Shown: positions 26,976-38,480 of the stretch, one piece after another
Position numbering within the stretch: the stretch's first letter is position 1
How the letters are laid out: each line of letters starts with the position of its first letter
Assembly (NCBI GenBank): GCA_037951165.1
Contig: JBBDHG010000127.1
Location: 1,606,501 to 1,670,500 of the forward strand
Origin: Lophius americanus
Lineage: Eukaryota > Chordata > Actinopteri > Lophiiformes > Lophiidae
Reading direction: 5' to 3'
Length of the DNA stretch: 64,000 bases
Made by a program: the position numbers and the translations under genes
The notes under the pieces: model-generated
What the model saw: the letters and a program-made list of their open reading frames with translations, nothing else
What the model was told of the DNA's origin: nothing
Databases searched by the model: none

Positions 26976-27420
26976 CCCCCTTAAGAGAGTTATCACATTG
27001 ACATTTAAGTATCTGTGACGCGACTGTCACACAATTCCATAATATCCCTGACTTTTCTGGGATATAATTAGCGGCGTGGTCGAGCACGTTAGATATACGG
27101 CTCTCCAAAGCGTTAAGTCATGTTTGTGTTTCTTCACTGCGATCCTCAGCTTCGTTATGTCAGACTTAATTGTTGACAGGTTGTTCGCTACTACATTCAG
27201 AGTAGCTCTGATATTTGCAATTCCATTCAAGTGGTCCCCTGTAGTAGTCTACTGGCATGGTTACACACTAGTCTGGTTCATGTTCAAGCTCAAAGCTGTC
27301 ATAGAAATACCAATTAAGCGTGTCAACCAATGACCATTTAAAGAGTGTTCATCTATGGAAGTTGTTGAAAATTCTCAGCTGGAGCACTACTATCACTTAA
27401 GTCTTCCCCACATGACTCCT
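26960..27420 (-). pseudogene. L1-like ORF1 remnant
   Basis: The minus strand encodes 'IANIRATLNVVANNLSTIKS' and 'KLRIAVKKHKHDL', then after a frameshift 'LESRISNVLDHAANYI'. Heptad spacing of hydrophobics and the 'LESRIS..D' ending are typical of the coiled coil of L1-type ORF1 RNA-binding proteins. An acidic stretch (SCGEDLSDSSAPAE) precedes it near 27370-27415. Its position 5' of the ORF2 pieces on the same strand fits the order of a LINE. The C-terminal RNA-binding part was not recognised. Confidence 0.55.
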
Positions 27421-28378
27421 GATATGTAAGAGTGTTTTGACTCTAAGCAGTTTATATTAATCGTACCAATACTTCAGAATTCAGTATTGACTCTTGTTTG
27501 TCTTGTGTCTACAGTGGCTGCTCAAAAAAAATCTACATATGCCTTGCAATAATTTAGAAAGCGATGGGAATATGGAGGGCCATATTTCAGTAATGTAGAT
27601 AAATGTTCTCGCTGGTTATGGGGATAGAATAAAAAATGTAAAACTAATTTCCTTTTAAGGTTAAAGATTTGAATGGAATATTAATTGAAATTAAGGCAAG
27701 TAGGGTCGTTGTTTTCAGTGGTTGTGTGGACTAGACTTTGTGTGTGTTTCCTTTAGCAATGAGCTCTTGTGTTTGTATCCAATCATTGTTATAACCAGGG
27801 GCCTGTTCCAAGAGGCATGTTTTCTCTTATAACACCAAGCCTTTTATTTAAGGCTCTGTGCAAATTGAAAAGGAAATGCGATTTACATTCAGCCATGCAG
27901 ATAAATTTTGTTTTGCTTTATTGTTTATACACCAGTAATTACAATAAAAAACAATGCCTGTATTTTTAATGAAACAATGTCTCCACATAACAACCTGTAA
28001 ACATATTATAGAGGAACAATCATTTGATTTAAAAAAAAAAATTCAATATACTAAAGCGGTGTCTTAGAAATTGGACATAATTTCATTCAAGTCATCTCCA
28101 TTGTACTGGGACGGAGGCAGAGATCTCAGTGATGGTTATCTTACCAGCTGAAACAATTGAACTACCTTTATAACTACATACATATGACAGAATTTGATTC
28201 TGTTTGGGTTTTTTGATTTGTAATTTGTGTGGCTAAACCCCCTAAGGGAGTCTGGGGTTCCGTGACTCATGTAAACTTGCCTCAAACATGGCTCCTGTGT
28301 CGCTGTCAGTCATTGCCATCTGTTTTGTCTAAAGTCTCCCCTCACTCCTCTTCCCCTCTCTCTCACTCCATCCTACAG

Positions 28379-28585
28379 GTCGCCCACTCCCTCCAACATC
28401 TTCCTCCTCACTGCTCCCACCGTCCCTCCCGTCCTCCTCGTCCGCCCCCCACCATCCCTCCCCTGGCCCGTCTCCTCCGATAAGGGAATGCCAGGTGCCC
28501 CTGCTAGAGAAAAACTCCACCCACTCTCACCTGGAGCCCCATCCGGATGACTCATACATGCTCCGCACCCAGCCCACCTCCACGG
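28379..28585 (+). CDS. tenm2: Teneurin-2 intracellular-domain exon A
   Basis: The exon follows a strong polypyrimidine acceptor (CTCACTCCATCCTACAG) and ends at a GTAAGA donor. It is 207 nt long, phase 1 at both ends. Completing the first codon as Gly gives GRPLPPTSSSSLLPPSLPSS, then a Ser/Pro linker, CQVPLLEKNSTHSHLEPHPD and DSYMLRTQPTSTG. This aligns in order with the human TENM2 block GRPIPPTSSPSLLP...CQMPLLDSNTSH...NPDEE...SYLLR. The segment lies in the cytoplasmic tail of a type II synaptic adhesion protein (latrophilin ligand) and is predicted to be disordered. Relative to human the end is shorter. Because both ends are phase 1, skipping it would keep frame. The paralogue call relies on recalled teneurin sequences. 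Confidence 0.88.
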
Positions 28586-30289
28586 GTAAGAGTGCGTTCC
28601 ATTCATTCATCCTTTTATCATCTCATTCATTATTTATACACCACTGTGTCATCCATCATCATGTGTCCATTTTCCCAATCTGATTTAACCGTTGCTCAGT
28701 TAAATGCCAGCTTTAACTGAATGTTGTATCTTATTTCTTTGGCCATTTATTTTTCTTTTTTTTGTATTCGCTGAACTCAAAATTCGCTTGTAGAGCTGCC
28801 AATCACGTGGTCCTACAGTCAAAATGTGACTTCTTCTTGGTCCTATAGTTGAATACTTGAGTTTCTATATGCAGAATGATGTATGTTCAGAGTCTGACAC
28901 TATAAGGTCGTTTGTCATATTCAATCATGAACCTGCAAATGTATTCTGTGGTCACTGAATTCTGAACTTGGGAGTCTGGCCTACGAAGATGATTTGTGAC
29001 ATCAAAAATAGTCCCAAGCTGTAGTATTCAGCAGACTCAATATGATGCGGACATTCAACGCAGATCAGAATGAACAGTGAAGTAGCAGACATCTAGATCA
29101 GACATCCAGCAGTTAAAATTGTGAAAAGTATTTGCATATTTTTCATAGTCTCGAATTAATGAGGGAGCAGCTATAGGTTCCATTTTTCCTATTACACGTG
29201 TGGAAAAACTACTCTGTATAGATTGTGATTTTCATACGGTCGCTATCTCCTTCTCACTCCCAACTTTTTCAAAGGCCAGCTTCAAACTGTAATACTCTAC
29301 TTAGCATCAGTTTTGCACATGCAGGGCTCTTCCGCAAAGTTGTAAATAATCAATATACAACGTGTGGTAAGGCTTTCAAAATAAAACCACTGAGCTTGGG
29401 GCTCACTAGTTATGACGAGCTATTTTATTTAGTTGTTAACGTAGGGAAAAGGACAGTTTGGTTATGATTAGGCACAAAATACTCGAAATGCCTTACATGT
29501 GCTGTATAATATACATGGTCATTTAAAGTATACATTACTATTAAAAAATAACTGAATATGACTTACTAACTAAAGGAAAGAGAAATGTCTCTGCTGTAGG
29601 ACCGAATATCGGTTGTTAGCATGGTTAGGGCAACCAATTTAAGTTTCCACTCACTGATAATGATGTTTGAAGTGACTGAGATAATTATGATCACTTACTG
29701 AGGTTCGGTGATCCACAGTCAGGGCAATATGTTCAGCTTCTGCCATTACATCATATTTAGCCCGTTTTTCTGTGTCATAAAGCTGCACACAATTTCATTT
29801 CTTCGCGGGTCAGAGGACACAATCTGTAAAACCTTCGTTAGCACCCTGTCCTCCATCATCCCAATTGACTTGCACTCCTTCGTAATCCATGAAGTTGGTT
29901 AATCTGTCAGAAGTAGATTCACTCAGTTTGTGTCCGGACACCTGTTCCAGTGTTTTGTGACAAACCTCAGTAAGCTCTGAGCTTGCTGCTAATTATCTTG
30001 CATTGAAGTAAGTTTTCAGACTCAAATTCTCCAATGGAATGAAAATTCCTTACCGTCTTGGAGAGTGGGCTATCAGTGACATATAAGGTCAAGGCTCATC
30101 CAGAGCATAATTAGTTATATTATGAAATTCATATCTAATCTATGCAATCAAATTGTATAATAAATTAATAAAAGGCAACACATTATTTTGACGATCCTAG
30201 TTCAAAACAAAGTAACCGGGTCACCTATAGCCAGACCACCAGCAGAAGAATCCAGTTTGTTCCCAAGAATGAAACAGGAGGAACCAGGC

Positions 30290-30725
30290 CTATGCCGTCA
30301 TTCCCAAGAGCAAAGGAATACCCCGAAATTCTCCAATCCCCTTCCTTGTATAAATAATCCCCCTGATTGAAATTATTATTGTCCGAAAAAGAGTGTTTTG
30401 CGCACAAAAACTCTCCCTAAATCTGACATACGCTTAGGAAGTTATGTCTAAAAAACAGTGTTTTTCATATAAAAGCTCCCCATACAGATTTAACTATAAA
30501 CTATTAGAGTAAATTATGATACATACAACGTTGATTCATATGCACCAGATTTGGACTAAATCGGACTAATGGTTGAGAAATTATGGCCCCAAAACTGTAA
30601 AGATTAAACTCACTCTCGTGTTGTCCTTGAAACCAATTTTTCCCCATATATCTCCTGTTCTTCCTCACACTGAAGTCTATGTTGGTATCAAATTTGAACA
30701 TGATCCTTGAGATACAGTGTTCTAC
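30290..30725 (-). repeat. Dispersed intronic repeat, copy 4
   Basis: On the minus strand this runs from an 'AGGATCATGTTCAAATTTGATACC' box and 'AACATAGACTTCAGTGTGAG', through 'GGCCATAATTTCTCAACC' and 'TTTAGTCCAAATCTGGTGCA', to 'GGGGATTGGAGAATTTCGGG'. Every box recurs in the same order in the plus-strand copy at 48.2-48.75 kb, the best match in the window. A hairpin GAGTGTTTTG / CAAAAACTC lies at about 30391-30414. No conserved reading frame. Confidence 0.75.
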
Positions 30726-33112
30726 TTATCACCTTAATATGAAGGAGCTACTGCCACAGCGGCTCCCGTATTTCATTGAAGTAAGAACAGACTTGATACA
30801 CATTTAAGATAGATGATGACTTTAATTATGGTAAATTGAGCATATTATGGTTTCATTAGAAAAAGATTAATTTAAAATCTCTATATTTTAACAGACAAAG
30901 ATCACAGAGCAGCATAAGCTATCCGTTTTTCAAGAAGTAAAAAGAGAAAAGATCCAACTTATATTCTTGCCAGAAAGGGACACATTCTGAACTGACAGTT
31001 TATATTATCTTAATATATCACATATTTAAAGTAATCCTCCCGACTTTGTCTGCAATTCCCGGCAAACAATGATGCAAGGGATCGCAACCGTCACACACCA
31101 CGGAGCTTATGATTAGGTGTGTTTGTACTTATTTTCCATATGACATTAATAATCCCGCAGAAAGTGAAAGGTAAGGGGGTGATACATTTTAAGTGCCGGC
31201 TGGAGGATCACTGTAGCAAAGACACTAGTTAGTTTCCCCGGCTCTAAGCTTTTTGTCTTTCATCATTGGACACTCTCATGTTGGCTGTTACAGGCCCTGT
31301 GTGCTTATATCAGCGCCTTGCAGCAATTTTTCTCCATCACATGCACACACACACACACTTTCATGGAAAATTACACCCAGACACACGTGTCTGGGGTGAT
31401 GAGTTTGTTCATTAGCATACATATTTTTTCTTAACAATTAGCCACTGTTAGCCGACTCTCGCTGTGTCTGTTTCCTGCTCTTCCTCTGTTTGTCCATTCC
31501 TCTCTGCAGCTGTACTTGTAATCAGTAGATATATTTAGCAGAGGGCTGATGGGAGGATAGGGGGAGGGCAGAGAAGTCCTAATGTGATTTTTGGTGGAAT
31601 ACAATCTATTGTTAATGGCGTTAGGCTCTCCTTTGATCCAGTATAAATCTTCATTAGGGAAGGCCCGGGTCCCAGGTTCAAGAGCAACGTGATTAGGAGG
31701 CTTTTAAAATGACGTTACATCAGACTTCTAATTGGTTTACTGTTTGCTGGGGCAACATCAATCATTAGCCCAGTAACCGCACAGCAAATAAATTCACTCT
31801 GCCACTGACACCCTAATGGCAGACACTGCCAGAGTGAGGCTCGCAGGCAAACTCTCTTTCTTGCTCACGAACGCCCACACTTTATGTTTTGGGGCTTCTT
31901 ACAGCTTCTGCCGAGCGCGGCCGCGTGGAGACGGCGAGCTGAAGAAACAAAGAGAGGGAGAAAATAAATTACAATGAGAAGCGGGAAGGAGAGGCCGGAA
32001 CAAGAAGGCAAGATGGAGCAGGGATAGAGAATGCCAAACTTTGAGTTTTAAAGTTGTTTAATGAGACTCTGTTCCTGAAAAAATCCAAAATACGAGATGT
32101 ATTCAAAGGAAAAATAGGTGGTGGATACGACTCAAGGAGAGACAGAGGCGAAGAGAAGAAGAGGGGGTATTGTGAATGAATCGGGGTAATCTTTGCAGAG
32201 CTTAGAGGGTGACAGAGAGATATTTGCATGTAGGAAGAACGTAGCGATGAAAATGCAAATTAACACATTTTTCAGCCAGATCTGCTGATCTTATGGGTGT
32301 GGGGACAGCCCTCGGCTGTTGGCGACCATTAAAATTGACCCAAATGAATTTAGAGTGTCAGGCTGGCGCTGCACACACACTTACCGGCTTGTGTGAGCAC
32401 AGAGGACAGGCAGCGAGTAAATAAATGCGCTCTGACTCTTAATGCATGTGCTGTGAGAGAGTATGCCAGACTGAATGTGTGTTTTGTGTGGTCCTGTAGA
32501 GAAGGGACGCTGAGCAGGAAATGAGCCTTACCAAGACAGGCAGAAACTGACCACGGCGAGATAATCCTCAGGAAGCCGCATTCTGCTTGCATGTGTGTTC
32601 CTGTAAAGTAGTCCACCATTACCTAAACTAACAGGTGGACAGACATGACTTGTGTTCCTAGTGAAGCATGACAGGTGAATTGGAACGGAACACTGTTGCA
32701 GAGGATTTACAGGGAATTGGGTCCGCAAATGTTTATATGGGAATACTGTCTGGCTCGGAGCACCTGTCTAGGAGCGTTCGGTGGAACGCTGGGAGAGCTG
32801 AGACAACCAAACGGAGCGTAGCAGATCACTCCTGGAAAGAGCTAGCGTTAGCGCGGTCTCTGGCCATTCATTATGCATGGGGAATGCTAAGCTATTTTTA
32901 ACTCCAGCCTCTCTATAGTGGCTGGCTATCTGATGCTGCTGGGGAAGGCACCTCAAGTCGCTGCTGAGTTGATGAATGTTTAATAGCTTTGTTGAAACAA
33001 ATCTACAGAAACAAAGGCACAACAAAGATGAGTTGCCATTCTCTGCATAAATGTTATCCTTCCTAATGGTGCTTATATAAGGGTGACATTTGGGTAACAG
33101 TGGGATGATCTG

Positions 33113-33113
<1 letters not shown>

Positions 33114-33191
<78 letters not shown>
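33114..33191. repeat. (TG)n microsatellite, about 39 units
   Basis: An uninterrupted TG dinucleotide run of 78 bases, ending in GCATGC. Perfect arrays this long are hypervariable and can adopt Z-DNA. Frames through it give only CVCV or HTHT. Confidence 0.97.
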
Positions 33192-33192
<1 letters not shown>

Positions 33193-36100
33193 ATGCAAGT
33201 GAAATGCACATGTGTATGTTTTGGTTATTCACTTTGTTTATGGCTGAATTTGATGAGTTCTCTGGCGGATTATTGACTCTTAATTAGACAGAGATGACTG
33301 GTCAAGGCAGAAGAGGTGCGTTCATGTATTATTGTGTGTGTGTATATATGCGTGTGTGTGAATTTAGCGCTATCTCGTCAGCCTGTTTGTGTCTTTCTCA
33401 AACTCCCTCCTTTGTGCTCAAACCCCAAGCTCTGAGAAAAATGGAAAAAGAAAAGCATGGGACATTTTGTGACATGGGTAATATTCCATATTCAAACAAA
33501 ATGAGTGTAGCAATTAGCTTGGAAAGAAGTTGTATTAAAACAAAGGAAGGCAAAGTACAGCCACGGATGTGCAGATTGTGAAAATCAAAAGATGGAGTGA
33601 CAGAGGGAGTGAGACGGGCAAGTGGAGGGTAGAACGTGAGGACTCGGAGCTTAGCCATGCTATGATCCCTTTTAAACTGCTGAGTGGGCATTTCTTTCCT
33701 GCACACAAACACAGATGCACATGGTGCTCTGCGACTTTTCTCCGTTTACCACAGAAAAGTCGATAAAAATATGTCCGTCCAGGCTGCCAAACAATCTGTT
33801 TTAGCTGTCTCCTGCTGCACTTGGCCACAAACACACACATGCACTCGTCACACTCATAGACACACACAGTTCGGACACACACATAGAATACACATACATG
33901 CACAGTGAGAACTTAATACGGTGTGGCGAGCCCCTGCCTGTGACAGATTTGTGTGTGCTTTTCAGAGGGGATATGCTATCAGACAGGCTAATGCCATTCT
34001 CCTGAATGAGACGCATTTGAATTGCCGTGCATAATAAAGTTTCAGGGCGAAGTCTGAGCCTAGCCTGTCCGCATACATCTATGGTCCCTCCTCTCTGTTC
34101 TCTATTCGCTGGGGACCGTGGACAGAGTAAAGTGTGTCACGCTTCAGCGGCCGTAGGAGAGGCTCCGAGCTCCTCTGGAAAAAGAAAATGTGACAAAAAA
34201 CAGCGGGATTCAAAGAAAATGTTTTCATGATAGCTCGTTACTCACGCCGTTGAGTGAAAAACAGAGGGAAGAATGGAGGAAGAGATGAAGTGGAATAAAA
34301 TGTGACCTGCTTGGCTAGTCCCTAATTGCTCTATTTCGTAGCAGCATGTTTTGTCTTTTATGGGACTAGCTTCCTGGTCAAATAGTTGCTCTTATTAACC
34401 TACCTAGTGGTTGTGCTTTAGCATTCAGGCAATTTGTCTGCCTTTCCGCCTATCGTAATTTATCGTACCCCTTCACCTCTTGCCAAGTCTTTACTACACA
34501 TTGCCTCTGTTTCAAGGGTTTGTCAGATTTGTGTTCCTGTGGCTAAAATAATCTGCGGTTTTCTTCAGTGGCTCTCTCCTTCCGGAAAAATTTGCTTTAT
34601 ACTTTCAGCCTTGCAACTCGGCAGGACCTCATTTCTCAGCACGTTTTTGTTTTCTCTGGTGAGCACTAAGGATTTTTTAAAGGGATTTGAAGGCTACATG
34701 AGAACAAATTTCTTTGAGATCACTCTCCTGTGATGCAGCAGAGAGGAAAGAAGTCATTTGTCTCTGATCATAAATATTTGTCAACATGCCCAGAGAGCAG
34801 TTCTTTACTTGTGCTAAAGGTTTTGTAACTCTTGGAAATATAAAAGTCCACTTTCACTGCACTACGTGTTTGTGCCATAAACAACAACAGTAATGAGTCC
34901 ATACGCACTTTAACTGCAAATATGATTTCAACAAAGAACAAAAGAAACATTCGCTTCTATCCCGAATGTCTCAGCTCAGTTTACATGACAGTACATGACT
35001 ACTCTGATGGTCCCACAAGGCTATATAGTAAATGCAAAGAATTACCAGCAGTACTTTTCTCAGCATTTTCATTTTTCTGACGTTATCTGGTGACATGTAA
35101 TAGAATTTGCTGCTCGGCGATCGATCAATTAGCATTTTCATCCATCTCTTCGAAGATACATTTTAAAGTGTTTATTACGAAATATCCAACATGTGAGTCC
35201 CAACGACAGAACAGGATATGAGTCGGCATTATTGAGCAATACGCTCTTGCGGTGTCATCTGCAAGTGTGCACACGCACACACACACACGTGTACACAGAA
35301 AGACAGAAATGCCTGCATACTTACATTTTTGCACACAAAATCAGGCCACTGAGGTTCATGTGAAAAAAAACATTTATCCTTCTTCCGTATGTGGTGTGCG
35401 ATATATTATTCATCTGAATATGAATGAAAAAAACGGTTCAATATTAATGAAGGAAAGGGAACAAAGGTAAATTGTGTGCATTTCAATACACAGAAATTTA
35501 ATCTTTGGAGACAGCAGCAGGGCAGAGAGTGAGCAAAGGGAGTGCTTACTTGTGTATTTCATCTCTCTAAAGGTTCATGTCTACATGTGTGCGTACAAAC
35601 TTGGGGTTTTTTTGTGCATCGTTGCAACACTCATGCAGAAAGGATGCGCGCAGTAGGAGCTGTTTCACATGTATGGGGGTATTTCAGATAAGTCAAATCA
35701 AATGTGTCTGTAATAACAAAAAAGGGTTTATCTATAAGTCCGTTACACCTTGACAATGGAAGGATACAAAGGAGACGGAGGACAGAGCAGAGGAGGAGGG
35801 TTAAAAAAACAAAACGCTCTTTTATTCATAGATAAATGTAAATTTTCACTGCATGTTAAAGGGTGAGGAAAAGGCGGGTCTGACTGAGACAAGCAATTAA
35901 GTGATTGACTGATATGCTTATAATAAAGTCAGGAGGGGGTTCCATTAAGCACAACACCAATATCCAGAATAACAATCCACAGGTTAACAGTTCTGCTAGA
36001 GTAATTAAAAGAATGGCACTATGTAAAAAGATATGTATCACATGGTTTGTAATAAGAATTACTAGTTCATCCAAAAATGTTCTAGGTTTATCTTCTTACT

Positions 36101-36374
36101 ATGTACGTTTGTTTACCAATACAAGTATTGTAAGTGCTTTTCCATGATATATCAGCCTGGTGCGTCCTGAGTTGGAGCGTGAACAGTGAGAGGGGCAGGG
36201 CAGGGAGGAGCAGGTGATTTGAAAGACTGTCTGTGGATTTCACAAGGGATCTGGAGCACAAGAAACTGAATTAGTCGCAGGAATTGAGACCATAGATAAA
36301 TCTGAATCTTGAGCATGAACATAAATACTAACGCTGTAGAAAGCTTGTTTCTAAGTTTCATTTAGCCGATTACA

Positions 36375-36465
36375 GCGTTATAAATGTAAGATAATTTTCA
36401 ATGACTGTTTCATATATAGACTACACTAGTAGAGTAGAGTTAGGCTTTTATCAAGCTGAATGTCA
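36375..36465. repeat. Short block similar to 38.90-38.99 kb
   Basis: A CTGTTTCATA word, then '..CACTAGTAGAGTAGAGTTAG' and 'TATCAAGCTGAATG', correspond to 'CTGTTTCATA', 'GCACTGGTAGAGTAGAATTAG' and 'TATCAAAAAGCTGAACG' in the intron after exon B. Both are preceded by a 'TTTAGCC...AGCGTT' word. They look like two diverged copies of one unidentified dispersed sequence. Confidence 0.5.
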
Positions 36466-37545
36466 AAAACAGCTTGGAACAGATAATCCATGATACTGCA
36501 GAAATAGAAAAATGAGTGCATGCATGTGTGTGTCTGTGCCCCAGAGCATCTTTGCATGTAAAACAGATGTTTCGTTTCTTTCCTGAGTGGCGGATAACAG
36601 GCTTAACCATCCTCTTCTCATCCCCTTCCCTTCATATTGCCTTTCACAAGCATCTGTTCTTTGGTGCCATGTGGGTGACACCTGCATCCCACCAGCGGTG
36701 CAGAGGATTCAGGTCACCTTAGAAACAGCTCGCCATCGCAGCAAGTGCTGCAATAGAGCTGTGTGCTACCTTTTTTCCTTATACAATGATCAAAGGAAGA
36801 CAGACAAAGAAGCGAAAGTCAACAAATACGGAGACACAGTGCTATATATTCACTTAATGCCTAGATTGTGTTATAAATATACGTTCTGTCTGTGTGCACG
36901 TTTAAAATTGCTAATAAATAATAAAGCAACGAAAGTGTCAGGAGATTGCGACGGATTCAGATTGCATCCCACTTTCTCCCGCACAGTGTTTCTTTTCCTT
37001 CCTAATTCATGACAAAATGACAAATGGAGGCCAATTGTGAATGCAAAACCTGAGAAGGCAGTTGCTTTTCATGTTTTCACCCCACAGGAATGTGTCCGTT
37101 TACGTGTCTTCGCCACCCCTTTGATCAGTACAACGAACGCAATGTGCAAAAAAATTTTTTAAAATACATCCCATCCTCAGATGTTTGACATAATAATGAA
37201 AGAGTTATGTTTAGTATTAATGAAAGAAAAGCGAACTGCACTGTAAAGTCAGATTTCAAGGCTAGTTTTACTTTTTCTCTATCACTTCTGTTAAGACAGC
37301 GTTAGAATACGACAGTTGTGGCGAGTACAGCGCTTTTTGTTTTTATTAAGATATGTAATTTTTTACTACTTTCTGATCAGCCGAGCACTGAGTGCATGAA
37401 CCTGTCAACGAAAAGAATGCAAATGTGCAAGAAATGAAGCAGCTGTGTCAAGCTCTCCTATGCCGTGCATTATTTGCTTTATTGATTTCTCTTTAAATAA
37501 CACGTGCTCTAGATGGGCTCACATCCCCACTGATTCACATAGACA

Positions 37546-37582
37546 GAATGAAAGAGAGAGAGAGATGGAGAGAGAGAGAGGA
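37546..37582. repeat. (GA)n microsatellite, interrupted
   Basis: GAGA units with ATG interruptions; simple sequence only. Confidence 0.85.
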
Positions 37583-38166
37583 TGTGTGAATGGGTGGTCT
37601 TGTCTGAGTCATTCAGGTTTGTTTTTCAGCTCTCCTTCCCTCAACAGTCCATTAGCTCAGTGTTGGAAGTGCTTGGATTTTCTTGCTGATGTTCTCCCCT
37701 AAAGTCTGAGAGTCAGAGAGTTAGCGGACACACACTGTGCAGCGAGTCATCCAATACTGCTTACAAAGACACACCCACACACTTTTTCTTTCCATTATTA
37801 AATAAGAATGCGCCGAAAGTAAGAGTGGAATAATTGGCTAAACATGAGATGTAGCAAAATGTGAAATGAAATTGTGAAAACACGAGCTAACAAGTTAATT
37901 AAGCTGGAATTTCTCTCTACTTTGAAAAATTGATTGTAGACACCAAAGTAACATATAGTGGATTGTTAATTGAGTTGTTGCAAGCTGAAAATGTTTTACC
38001 TCAATGCTACATCGAGATACAAACATCAAATATCTTTTGGCATTTATGTCCTGCAGTTGAATTTCTAGTATTTTCTAATTAAGTCCTTCACTTCAAGTTC
38101 GAAGCGGCTTTCCCTTTCTGCAGAAATGTGGCACTTAAAATTAACTCTGCTCTTGTCTTGTTCCAG

Positions 38167-38398
38167 GGGCTGCCAACCACCACAGTCAGACCACGCTACG
38201 ACCTCCACTGCCCCCTCCGCACAACCACCACACCTTATCCCACCAGTCTGCCAACAGCCTGAACCGAAACACCCTGAGAGGGGGTCGCAACCCTATTCAC
38301 GCCCCACCACCAGGCACTGGAGACGGGCCCACCACTCCGGAATCGGTACAGCTGCAAGACAGCTGGGTCCTCAACAGTAATGTTCCACTGGAGACCAG
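38167..38398 (+). CDS. tenm2: Teneurin-2 intracellular-domain exon B (proline-rich block)
   Basis: This 232-nt exon starts after TTGTTCCAG and ends before a GTCAGA donor. It enters with two bases that complete the Gly codon of exon A (phase 1) and leaves two bases of an Arg codon (phase 2). The translation includes AANHHSQTTLRPPLPPPHNH, SANSLNRNTLRGGRNPIHAP and PESVQLQDSWVLNSNVPLET. These match TENM2 (NHHSQSTLRPPLPPPHNHTL ... SANSLNRNSL ... QIHAPAP ... TTPESVQLQDSWVLNSNVPL) far better than TENM1, 3 or 4. RPPLPPP is an SH3-ligand-type motif; the related teneurin-1 tail binds the adaptor CAP/ponsin. GGGTG insertions make the middle of the exon differ slightly from human. The GTCAGA donor is weaker than the other two. 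Confidence 0.93.
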
Positions 38399-38480
38399 GT
38401 CAGAAGGAATCTGTTTCCTTTAAATATTTCATTCTGTTGTACAGTTGATATGTTTACCTGATATTGGTATCTAAAGCCAC

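Larger units (their letters stand above)
24050..27420 (-). mobile_element. Decayed L1-like LINE with nested insertions
   Basis: Fragments in one orientation and in LINE order: ORF1-like coiled-coil residues near 27.0-27.4 kb, endonuclease residues near 25.4-25.6 kb, start of the reverse transcriptase near 24.72-24.79 kb, and further RT blocks at 24.12-24.35 kb. All are on the minus strand, and all are broken by stops and frameshifts. Between them sit unrelated pieces: a short retrotransposon tail (24515-24600), a plus-strand RT scrap (about 25930-26010) and a copy of the dispersed repeat (26715-26975). It is an old, inactive LINE of the L1/Tx1 superfamily; the exact family is not determined and the outer limits are approximate. 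Confidence 0.75.
28586..38166 (+). other. tenm2 intron between exons A and B (9,581 bp)
   Basis: The intron begins GTAAGA and ends in a pyrimidine-rich TCTTGTTCCAG acceptor. It contains a dispersed repeat copy (30.29-30.72 kb), a long TG microsatellite (33.1 kb), GA-rich simple sequence (about 37.55 kb) and a short block near 36.4 kb similar to one at 38.9 kb. The stretches 31.06-31.24 and 31.57-31.85 kb are repeat-free and look like unique, possibly constrained sequence. No further exon was recognised; the open frames are short and lack teneurin features. Confidence 0.85.

Noticed and set aside
32768..33232. 154-residue minus-strand frame
   Set aside because: It is extended by the TG/CA array (HTHTHT run) and has no protein features outside it.
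38126..38380. Plus-strand 84-residue frame overlapping exon B
   Set aside because: Wrong frame. The teneurin frame is shifted and matches TENM2, while this one gives a Pro/Gln/Arg jumble.
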